Part shown: positions 24,061-29,857 of the stretch, in pieces
How the letters are laid out: every line of letters begins with the position of its first letter
How positions within the stretch are numbered: position 1 is the stretch's first letter
IMG/VR virus record: IMGVR_UViG_3300032677_000114
Span: 1 to 31,953 of that record
DNA length: 31,953 bases
Reading direction: 5' to 3' (one strand)
From: a virus
The notes under the pieces: model-generated
What the model was told of the DNA's origin: nothing
Databases searched by the model: none
Seen by the model: the letters and a program-made list of their open reading frames with translations, nothing else
Made by a program: the position numbers and the translations under genes

Positions 24061-24092
24061 AAAAGGAAAAAGGGAGAGCCGAAGCCCTCCCT
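24061..24092 (-). terminator. UUCG-loop rho-independent terminator
   Basis: On the - strand AGGGAGGGC-TTCG-GCTCTCCCT makes a 9-bp stem (one G-T pair), followed by TTTTTCCTTTT. It lies between the DUF669-like gene and the next gene of the same operon, so it would dampen rather than end the operon. Confidence 0.9.
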
Positions 24093-24112
24093 CTCCCTAG
24101 TACAAGCTAGGC

Positions 24113-24550
24113 TTAGTTATCACCTTTAACATTCTTCACGTCAATGTATGGAGGTGCAGTTGGATCAGTTGGGTTCAGGCGATGGCCGATTTCCATAATG
24201 ACTGCTTTGGAAATAGCCTCTGGAAGAGTTTCACCAAAAGTCCGGCCTGTGGTGTTGATGCCAAGGGTCTCAAGGAACTCCTTGAGACGATATTCAGCAT
24301 CTGCCGTGAGATAAAAGTCTGTTGTCGGAGACTTCCTGCTCAAATCCACGTCCTGCATATCTTCGGCTGCAATGTCCTCACCAGCAGCCTGAAGGGTGAA
24401 GGTGAACTGAACAAGAGGGGTTTGCTTCTGACGAGATGCTTTGAACTCATAGCCCTTGATCATGCCATGGTAGGTGCCCTGTGGCAGCGGAGGAGGACGC
24501 TTTACGGTGTCAAGAGGCTTGTTAAGGATTGATGAAAAATCAGTTGCCAT
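24113..24550 (-). CDS. Putative ssDNA-binding protein, DUF669-like
   Basis: 145 residues. MATDFSSILNKPLDTVKRPP is followed by LPQGTYHGMIKGYEFK, then TPLVQFTFTLQAAGEDI, DFYLTADAEYRLKEFLETLG and GRTFGETLPEAISKAVIMEI, which could form a beta-barrel core as in DUF669/SSB-like phage proteins. It is encoded right after the Sak4-like ATPase; a single-strand-binding partner is usual in such recombination modules. Its own strong terminator suggests high expression. The function is inferred from context and pattern. Confidence 0.6.
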   Translation of the reverse strand: MATDFSSILNKPLDTVKRPPPLPQGTYHGMIKGYEFKASRQKQTPLVQFTFTLQAAGEDIAAEDMQDVDLSRKSPTTDFYLTADAEYRLKEFLETLGINTTGRTFGETLPEAISKAVIMEIGHRLNPTDPTAPPYIDVKNVKGDN

Positions 24551-24643
24551 TGTGTTTTGCTCCAGTTAAAGGTCGAAATTGACCGTGGTTTGGACTGTCT
24601 TTCCAGTCTGTCACAAGATCAGGGTTTGGCCCTGACCAAAGGT
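24551..24643 (-). promoter_or_regulatory. Leader of the DUF669-like gene with inverted repeats
   Basis: The 93 bases upstream of the DUF669-like gene contain TCAGGG/CCCTGA (24619-24624, 24630-24635) and GGTC/GACC (24571-24574, 24581-24584), neither followed by T. A hairpin here may set mRNA ends or stability. I found no good -35/-10 pair. Confidence 0.35.
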
Positions 24644-25477
24644 CTAGGTTCTAACTGCCTTAAAGTAATCCGCAAGGCCAGTGGCAAGAGGATAGCTAGG
24701 AAGCACCTTTAGGGGATTGGTATTTTTCATATCAATCTGGCCATTAGAACTTGTAAAAATCTTTCGTGAATTAGCGCCGACTCCGTCCGACCGAGCCATA
24801 AGCATGGTGTTGAAGTATCGTGCTACTTTAGGGGGAAGCGCCTTGCCGAGGGCGGAAGGGTATCCTCGCTGGGGGCCGTTATCTTCCCCCTGCCATGTAA
24901 CGTGACAGTTGAGTATCACGTTGCATTTCGTCTCCTTGTCTTTGATAAGTTCAAGGAACTGTTCGACTTGGGCTTGTGCATCACCCCAGTCGGACTGGAA
25001 GGGTTTGGAACCTAGCCGACCATTCATGGCTAGGGTCAAATTAAGGGCTGCGTTACACATGCCGGTAAAAGAGTCGATGACTAGGACATCATTTGGGCCC
25101 CAGTTACGAAGTGGGCCTAAGTCCACTGCAAGGGCTCCGGTCTCGTCTTTTTCCTGCCAGTTGTCAAGAAGCTTTAAAGCCTTTTGCCAGCTATCGGCTT
25201 TTTTAGGAACTGCCTTGCCGCCGACATGACGCATTTCCTCGGTCAGAGTGACGTAATAAAGCTCATCGGCGCACTTTGGATTAGCCTTAACGTAGGGGCT
25301 GGATGAGTCGGTTACAAAAGACTTAAGGACATCCAAGCCGTTGTCAAAGTCCATGATGCGGAGGGAATATCCGGCCTGAGCAAGGGAAGCGAGAGCCCCT
25401 GTTTTACCTGCGCCAGAGTCGCCCAAAAAGAGAAGTTTGGTGGATGTAGTGGACTGATGAGATTTGATAGAGGGCAT
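24644..25477 (-). CDS. RecA-like ATPase, Sak4-type recombinase
   Basis: 277 residues. Walker A is GDSGAGKT (19-26), followed by YSLRIMDFDNGLDVLKSF; Walker B is NDVLVIDSFTG; later NVILNCHVTW and GYPSALGKALPPKVARYFN resemble sensor regions of the AAA_24/Sak4 family. Sak4-like proteins are short RecA relatives that promote single-strand annealing or exchange in phage recombination and replication. A nuclease lies upstream and an SSB-like gene downstream, completing a recombination set. AAGGA precedes the ATG. Confidence 0.82.
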   Translation of the reverse strand: MPSIKSHQSTTSTKLLFLGDSGAGKTGALASLAQAGYSLRIMDFDNGLDVLKSFVTDSSSPYVKANPKCADELYYVTLTEEMRHVGGKAVPKKADSWQKALKLLDNWQEKDETGALAVDLGPLRNWGPNDVLVIDSFTGMCNAALNLTLAMNGRLGSKPFQSDWGDAQAQVEQFLELIKDKETKCNVILNCHVTWQGEDNGPQRGYPSALGKALPPKVARYFNTMLMARSDGVGANSRKIFTSSNGQIDMKNTNPLKVLPSYPLATGLADYFKAVRT

Positions 25478-25562
25478 TAGGAAATCCTTGACCAGATGAT
25501 AATAAGGAGGAGAAATATGCTAATGACTTGTATTACGACAGAAGATTTAATATATATTTGCA

Positions 25563-26564
25563 TCACACATCTCCTCGAACCTTAAGTGGGTCCCAAACTC
25601 GCTTAGCAAAATCTGCTTTAAGCCATTGCTCGCGGACTTGGGGAGATTTGGAACAAATGCCCCGAAAAGAGCATCCTCCGTAATTACCGCAGCTAGCTTC
25701 ATTCATGGGCCAAAAGTTAGCCTTGGCGTAGATTTCGGCTTGAAGGATATAAAATCCGATGGACTTGTAAAACTCATCTAGGCTGGCATCGCTGCGGGGG
25801 ATGGTTCCCCTGCGGAAGCGAGAAAAGGTCACGGCAACTTGCGCTCCGTCCACGATCAGCCCTTTGGTCATAATGCCATAGACGATCTTGGAACTCAGGA
25901 CATATATGCTGAATTGGTTGTGAGGAGTGAAAGATGCAAAAAACCTTTCGTCAATGGTGGACTTGGAAGTTTTCCGATCCACAACATAATACTCGTCGTT
26001 CAGGGTTGCCAGTCGGTCAAGGTGGCCGCAGATCATATATGGGCTACCCTCTGGACTTATGTAGTCAGTTTCGTAGCGAAAACTAAGCTCTACCGCAGGT
26101 TTCCCATTCGCCAATACCACGGTCTTAAGGGGATCATCTTCAAACTGATCCATGTACCAAACTACAGTCCGCACAAGGGTTTCGCGGTTTTTATACTGGT
26201 CGTCGGAAGTCCAAGGGCGTTGAAGTTTGCTGTCCCATGTAACCTCCATAACATGCTGGAGGGCGATCTCCATGGCCTCACGGTGACTTGCGCCCTTGCA
26301 TTTTGCGTGATCGTAGGCTTCAAGGGTGGAATGATAGTGAAGGCCGAAGATCAGATGGACGCTCAAGCGTCTGGATTGCCATCCTTCCACGATAGCTAGC
26401 TGATAGTATCTGGGGCAGGTTTTGAGGGCTCCAAGGGAAGTCGAGTCCCATGCGATTTGCAAGTTGGGCACCTTGGTGGAAAAGGAGGAGTTTACCGCAA
26501 GTTCACTCTTCGGTTTGGTAAGTTCCTGCAAAGTCGTCTGGGTAAGCGATGATGACTGGTTCAT
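25563..26564 (-). CDS. PD-(D/E)XK nuclease, Cas4/RecB-like
   Basis: Core motifs in order: LGALKTCPRYYQL (first Cys region), LHYHSTLEAYDHA, ICGHLDRL followed by YYVVDRKTSK (catalytic D...D-x-K), HNQFSIYVLSS (QxxxY motif), and a C-terminal CGNYGGCSFRGICS cluster that with the first Cys would bind Fe-S as in Cas4/AddB-type nucleases. It probably resects DNA ends for the Sak4-like recombinase. The start is unsure: the ATG at 26564 lies inside the upstream small gene, and a GTG or TTG just before VPNLQIAW could be the true start. Confidence 0.85.
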   Translation of the reverse strand: MNQSSSLTQTTLQELTKPKSELAVNSSFSTKVPNLQIAWDSTSLGALKTCPRYYQLAIVEGWQSRRLSVHLIFGLHYHSTLEAYDHAKCKGASHREAMEIALQHVMEVTWDSKLQRPWTSDDQYKNRETLVRTVVWYMDQFEDDPLKTVVLANGKPAVELSFRYETDYISPEGSPYMICGHLDRLATLNDEYYVVDRKTSKSTIDERFFASFTPHNQFSIYVLSSKIVYGIMTKGLIVDGAQVAVTFSRFRRGTIPRSDASLDEFYKSIGFYILQAEIYAKANFWPMNEASCGNYGGCSFRGICSKSPQVREQWLKADFAKRVWDPLKVRGDV

Positions 26565-26673
26565 TGGCTGTCTCGGCAAGTTTGATGAGATATTCAAGGG
26601 CAAGAAGCTGGGGGTTGTTGAACCAAGCGGCGGCTGCTGCTCGGCATATAGATTTGGCTTCGTCTCGGGTCAT
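26503..26673 (-). CDS. Small protein, 56 aa
   Basis: TTTAGGAG lies at the right distance before the ATG at 26673. The protein is helical with a poly-Ala stretch (MTRDEAKSICRAAAAAWFNN, then LEYLIKLAETANEPVIIAYP) and ends in TYQTEE. It overlaps the 5' extension of the nuclease frame, which argues for a later nuclease start. No family recognised. Confidence 0.65.
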   Translation of the reverse strand: MTRDEAKSICRAAAAAWFNNPQLLALEYLIKLAETANEPVIIAYPDDFAGTYQTEE

Positions 26674-26682
26674 TTGGCACTC

Positions 26683-26934
26683 CTAAAGGTCAAGGTCGTC
26701 AAAGGTAACTTCAACTGAACCTTTGACGGGTTTAGAAGCTTTTGGTGCCCCTTTACTTGCCCTAGGCGCTGATTTGGCCCCTGATGCTTCTGCCTGCTCC
26801 CATGCTTTGCGCTGGGCAATGAGTTTGTCAATGATGGTTCTACGATCTTGCTGGGTGTATTTGAGAGGGTCTTTGGAAAAGAGAGCTTCAAGGGATTGTG
26901 GATCAGCTTCGGAGAGTGGGGAGTCCTGAGTCAT
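26683..26934 (-). CDS. Hypothetical protein with basic linker and acidic tail, 83 aa
   Basis: The N-terminal half contains LFSKDPLKYTQQDRRTIIDK and LIAQRKAWEQA, a probable helix pair. A Lys/Ala/Ser/Pro stretch follows (KSAPRASKGAPKASKPVKG), and the protein ends in EVTFDDLDL. The acidic, aromatic tail resembles the protein-docking tails of SSB-like proteins, though that is only a resemblance. It starts two bases after the stop of the next gene upstream. Confidence 0.65.
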   Translation of the reverse strand: MTQDSPLSEADPQSLEALFSKDPLKYTQQDRRTIIDKLIAQRKAWEQAEASGAKSAPRASKGAPKASKPVKGSVEVTFDDLDL

Positions 26935-26936
26935 GA

Positions 26937-27143
26937 CTAGTCCTGTATGTCGAGGTCTACGTTAAGCTTGAGGGGCTTGGATGTTTTGCTAGCTTTTGCG
27001 TCGATCTGGGTAACGGCTCGGTGGACGATCTCCCTGACCGCACGACTAAAGCCAATAGTGTTGCCATAATAGGCTTTAAGTTTTTCTACATCTTCTGGAT
27101 GAAGAAGGATGTGAATTTTTTGTAACTTGTCAGTCTTGCTCAT
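26937..27143 (-). CDS. Ribbon-helix-helix-type small DNA-binding protein
   Basis: 68 residues from the ATG at 27143 (MSKTDKLQKI), which has AAAGGAG upstream; an earlier in-frame ATG lacks a site. KIHILLHPEDVEKLKAYYGN, followed by FSRAVREIVHRAV, matches the strand-helix-helix layout of RHH regulators, in which the first strand contacts DNA. The tail (KPLKLNVDLDIQD) is acidic. It overlaps the previous gene by 14 bases. It could be the regulator that binds the repeats near 28.1 kb; that link is a guess. Confidence 0.65.
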   Translation of the reverse strand: MSKTDKLQKIHILLHPEDVEKLKAYYGNTIGFSRAVREIVHRAVTQIDAKASKTSKPLKLNVDLDIQD

Positions 27144-27345
27144 TTTTCTTTGCTCCTTTAACGATCCACATTTCACTCTCAGGGGAGTAAGGACTTCTGC
27201 GAAACTGAAGGATGTCCAAGTCTGGATCTCCAGTTTCCCTTCGTTTACTATACATTCTCATTTTGACCTTCTCGAAGTTAGAAACTGCGACAACGATCCC
27301 AAGGGGAGAATTTAGAGCTTGGTAAAGCAGTTCTATCTCGTCCAT
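27130..27345 (-). CDS. Hypothetical protein, 71 aa
   Basis: It begins MDEIELLYQALNSPLGIVVA and continues with VSNFEKVKMRMYSKRRETGD, DLDILQFRRSP, and SEMWIVKGAKKNEQD. The mixed helix/strand content could be a small nucleic-acid-binding fold, with a basic patch near KRR. It starts 8 bases after the 24-residue membrane peptide and overlaps the RHH gene by 14. The ribosome binding site (GAGGC) is modest. No family recognised. Confidence 0.65.
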   Translation of the reverse strand: MDEIELLYQALNSPLGIVVAVSNFEKVKMRMYSKRRETGDPDLDILQFRRSPYSPESEMWIVKGAKKNEQD

Positions 27346-27352
27346 TTTAGCC

Positions 27353-27427
27353 TCAATATCGGTCGATAAATTTCTTTACAGCAAGAAAAATTATGACCCA
27401 AAAGAAAATGTGAAAAAACGTAACCAT
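27353..27427 (-). CDS. Tiny single-span membrane peptide, 24 aa
   Basis: CTAGGAG sits seven bases before the ATG at 27427. The peptide is MVTFFHIFFWVIIFLAVKKF plus a four-residue IDRY tail: a complete transmembrane helix with a basic end facing the cytoplasm. It lies just after the UUCG terminator and leads into the next gene. The good site, clean hydrophobicity and tight packing support a real gene, but so short a frame could also arise by chance. Confidence 0.5.
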   Translation of the reverse strand: MVTFFHIFFWVIIFLAVKKFIDRY

Positions 27428-27442
27428 TGCCCACTCCTAGAG

Positions 27443-27468
27443 TAAAACAAGGGGCCGAAGCCCCTTGT
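27443..27468 (-). terminator. UUCG-loop terminator after solo gene
   Basis: On the - strand ACAAGGGGC-TTCG-GCCCCTTGT forms a perfect 9-bp stem, followed by TTTTA. It lies 21 bases after the stop of the gene at 27489-27986 and isolates that gene from the rest of the leftward operon. Confidence 0.93.
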
Positions 27469-27488
27469 ATCGTGGCCGTTAGGCTAGA

Positions 27489-27986
27489 TTAGTCAAAATC
27501 AATGGCAGAAGCTGCGACCGATTTCACTGCATGAATACGGCGGCGGGCTTCTTCGGTGATTTCTGGCTTGGAAGCCAACACACGGGCGATGAGTTCGTCC
27601 AGCTTGCCTTCGGCCAAAGACTTGACATCGATCTTCTTTGCACGAAGGGCACCCATGACCATCTCCTTGGCCAACTTGTGAGCTTCCTTCTGAACAGGAT
27701 CGACCGAAGCACGCTGGGTGCGAACGGAGAACTCATAGGTCTCCTCAAATTCCGCAAATTCTTTTTCCAGTTCAGCAACGATCTCGGAAGGCAGGAGGCC
27801 GTCAACTGCATGGGTATCAATGGCTTTCTTGACTTTGCCAGCAAAGTTATTGCGGAGATTTTCGCTAAGTGTCTGGTTCAGAGCCTTGGCTTCGCCTTCG
27901 GTCAGTGTGACGTGGCCAGCAACATAGCGGGCAGCATGTGAAAAGGTGATGCCCTGAATGGTGGTGGACAGCATAGGATGCGACAT
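27489..27986 (-). CDS. Unknown 165-aa protein in its own transcription unit
   Basis: The start at 27986 (MSHPMLSTTI) is chosen over an ATG nine codons upstream because AGAGGAA lies directly before it. The protein has a short strand region (QGITFSHAARYVAGHVTLTE), then long charged helices (NQTLSENLRNNFAGKVKKAI; SEIVAELEKEFAEFEETYEF; EITEEARRRIHAVKSV) and an acidic SAIDFD end. No family is certain. A consensus promoter upstream and a perfect terminator downstream make it the only visible single-gene unit of the window. Codons look more C-ending than its neighbours, so it is probably abundant: a DNA-binding or host-takeover protein are options. Confidence 0.8.
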   Translation of the reverse strand: MSHPMLSTTIQGITFSHAARYVAGHVTLTEGEAKALNQTLSENLRNNFAGKVKKAIDTHAVDGLLPSEIVAELEKEFAEFEETYEFSVRTQRASVDPVQKEAHKLAKEMVMGALRAKKIDVKSLAEGKLDELIARVLASKPEITEEARRRIHAVKSVAASAIDFD

Positions 27987-28046
27987 TTTATATTCCTCTC
28001 TTGTGGGCGACATGCCCGAATGAATTGTGTCAATATGACAATATGC

Positions 28047-28075
28047 ACATTATGGATAGTCACACGTTTTGTCAA
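28047..28075 (-). promoter_or_regulatory. Sigma70-type promoter for the solo gene
   Basis: On the - strand TTGACA (28070-28075) is a perfect -35, with 17 bases to TAATGT (28047-28052) as the -10. Transcription would start near 28040, about 55 bases before the ATG. TGTCA/TGACA (28029-28033, 28037-28041) just downstream of the -10 could be an operator. Confidence 0.75.
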
Positions 28076-28083
28076 TGCCTATT

Positions 28084-28156
28084 GTGGAATAATGATAGTT
28101 CCATGGGTGGAATTATCACTCGTCCCATGGTTTGATTATCAAACGTGGAACCAGTG
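28084..28156. repeat. Iteron-like repeats and nested palindromes
   Basis: Three imperfect units of about 23-26 bases start near 28084, 28107 and 28130: GTGGAATAATGATA..., GTGGAATTATCACT..., and GTTTGATTATCAAAC..., the first two ending in CCATGG and the third in GTGG. Within them lie the inverted repeat CCATGGG/CCCATGG (28101-28107, 28124-28130) and a perfect 15-base palindrome GTTTGATTATCAAAC (28130-28144). GTTCCA (28098) and TGGAAC (28146) pair around the whole. The region is AT-rich and sits upstream of the promoter. It could be an operator array or replication origin. Confidence 0.65.
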
Positions 28157-28164
28157 GTTTTATT

Positions 28165-28524
28165 TTAATCCAGACCTAGGGCAGCCATAAGGTCAGTTAG
28201 GTTTTCTTCGGGCATTAGGGAGGGCTTGGAAACTTGACGATGTGCCCAAAGTTGAGGAGCCCAGTCAAAATGATCAAAGAGGAACTTTTCTGGGTTTTCC
28301 AGCCACATGTGATAATGAAATCCCAAGTTAGTTACCAATATTTTGAGATCTCGCCAAGCATAGGAGTTGGAAGATATTTGTAACATAAACTTGATCCATA
28401 TATACTTTTCTTCCTTCTCGTCTGGGATGATAACTGGGGTGTGGATAAGATTAGCTTGTACGCCCTCTGGCGTTAGGTAACGCTTGCCGAGACCTGAGTC
28501 TCTAAGGGGATGGTAATAGCTCAT
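28165..28524 (-). CDS. Hypothetical protein, 119 aa
   Basis: It begins MSYYHPLRDSGLGKRYLTPE, and contains EKYIWIKFMLQISSNSYAWR, HYHMWLENPEKFLFDHFDW and a final NLTDLMAALGLD that resembles a short acidic docking helix. Aromatic content is high. CGGAG lies ten bases before the ATG, six bases after the stop of the GHKL-like gene. No family is recognised. It is the last gene before the repeat/promoter region. Confidence 0.7.
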   Translation of the reverse strand: MSYYHPLRDSGLGKRYLTPEGVQANLIHTPVIIPDEKEEKYIWIKFMLQISSNSYAWRDLKILVTNLGFHYHMWLENPEKFLFDHFDWAPQLWAHRQVSKPSLMPEENLTDLMAALGLD

Positions 28525-28530
28525 GAGAGA

Positions 28531-29703
28531 TTACTCCGTAATTTTGGAAATAAGTTGCTCAAAAAGGAAATTTTGAAACCGGATCGAGGCATCCTCCATG
28601 CCAAACTCGAGATGGAAGTATTCCTCAAGAAGGGCGTGGAGGAGCAAAAATCGAGACTCAAATACCTCTGGGGTTAAGTAAATTTTTCCTTCAAGGGCGC
28701 GAGCGAGAATGTGCTCACCAAGGGTTTCGACTAGGATAATATCCTGATAGATCTCGTAGCCAGCCTTGGCTAAGAGCTTGAGGGCCGCTTCCTGCATCGT
28801 GGTTTCCTGCGGGGAGTATTTAAGCAGTTTAAACTGCTTGCCAAGTTCCTTCCTTGCCTTATAGAAAGATGCTCGAGCGTTGGGCGAGAGGGCTTTGGGA
28901 AAAGCTTGCTCAAGATACTCGACCGCATTGCAGAAATCTTCGCTTGGAGTTCCCCAAATCTCCTCAAAACGCTTGTTTTCAAAAGAATTTTCATTCGAGA
29001 GGGCTTTTACTACGAGATCCTTAGGGAAAGCTTTGGTAAGGGTTTCGGTAAGAAGGTGGTAAAATCTCCAAGGAGCATAAAGGGTTCGATCTTCGGTAAG
29101 CTGGGTGGCAGCTAAAATATTGTAAGTGAAAGTGGTGACGTAATCTGGAGAATATACTCCAATGCCTTTGTAGTAGATTGGAGTGTTGCCGCCTTCATAG
29201 ACTTCAATAATAGAGTTGCTCCATAAGAGTTTTTTCTTAGGGTCAAGGAGGAAGTCATAACGGTGGGTATGAACTCGGTCAAAGAGTTCCCCATTGATGA
29301 GGATATAGGTGTTGGAGTTTTCAATGTTGATTGACTCGGCATCAGAGATTTCTCCTTGCTCATCCATGGTGTTTGACCAAAGTTCCCGATAGGCATTTTG
29401 GAGGTTCCAGTTTTTGCCCAGTTCCGTGGTAAAAGGAAGATCGGACAAGTACTCACCCGCCTTCCAGAGTTGAATGGACTCAAAATTCTTGTTACGAAAC
29501 TGGATCGGGGCGGTTTTGATTTCATAAGAGACATTGTCGGAGATGATATGGATGCTTTGCTCCTCCCGCATGAGCACTGCAATGGCGTATTTGAGCCCAG
29601 TGCCGAAGTAGCCTATGGCTCCAGAGTTGGGCTTGGAGTTCACGCCAAAGAGAGTGATGGAACGGAAGTCGAAAGTGGTGGGGGTGATGAAGGTAACTGT
29701 CAT
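28531..29703 (-). CDS. GHKL-like ATPase with C-terminal EEYFH motif
   Basis: 390 residues from the ATG at 29703 (AAGGAG site). GYFGTGLKYAIAVL (31-44) resembles the G box of GHKL ATPases and YRELWSNTMDE (105-115; E107, N111, D114) the N box, but the G box precedes the N box, a permuted order. At 360-364, LLEEYFHLEFGMED resembles the HExxH helix of zinc peptidases with Glu in place of the first His. I know this two-part layout from other phages, where it is uncharacterised. It may remodel a host protein; substrate unknown. Confidence 0.65.
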   Translation of the reverse strand: MTVTFITPTTFDFRSITLFGVNSKPNSGAIGYFGTGLKYAIAVLMREEQSIHIISDNVSYEIKTAPIQFRNKNFESIQLWKAGEYLSDLPFTTELGKNWNLQNAYRELWSNTMDEQGEISDAESINIENSNTYILINGELFDRVHTHRYDFLLDPKKKLLWSNSIIEVYEGGNTPIYYKGIGVYSPDYVTTFTYNILAATQLTEDRTLYAPWRFYHLLTETLTKAFPKDLVVKALSNENSFENKRFEEIWGTPSEDFCNAVEYLEQAFPKALSPNARASFYKARKELGKQFKLLKYSPQETTMQEAALKLLAKAGYEIYQDIILVETLGEHILARALEGKIYLTPEVFESRFLLLHALLEEYFHLEFGMEDASIRFQNFLFEQLISKITE

Positions 29704-29713
29704 AATGGGCTCC

Positions 29714-29848
29714 TTAGATGTTGTTTTTGAATTTGACGAAGGCGATGGCAGCAATAAAGGTTATAGTTTCGTGGAAAAAGAAGTGGGAAAGTACGACTGC
29801 TACGGTGGTAAAAGCTATGTCTATGAGAAGATCATGGTCATCATACAT
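29714..29848 (-). CDS. Small membrane protein, 44 aa
   Basis: ATAGGAG, overlapping the helicase stop, precedes the ATG at 29848. The protein starts MYDDHDLLID, then two hydrophobic segments (IAFTTVAVVLSHFFF and TITFIAAIAFVKF) make a likely hairpin in the membrane, ending KNNI. Its stop leads straight into the ribosome binding site of the next gene. Early phage genes of this type are often host-directed or superinfection-related, but no function can be assigned. Confidence 0.65.
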   Translation of the reverse strand: MYDDHDLLIDIAFTTVAVVLSHFFFHETITFIAAIAFVKFKNNI

Positions 29849-29857
29849 GTTTGGCTC

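Noticed and set aside
25519-25590. Short + strand ORF with a strong AAGGAGGAG-type site reading MLMTCITTED.
   Set aside because: It runs antisense across the gap between two leftward genes into the nuclease gene, has no promoter and only about 22 codons; the purine run is simply the complement of a pyrimidine-rich leader.
25839-26399. 186-codon + strand ORF opposite the nuclease.
   Set aside because: Antisense to conserved nuclease motifs and without a ribosome binding site.
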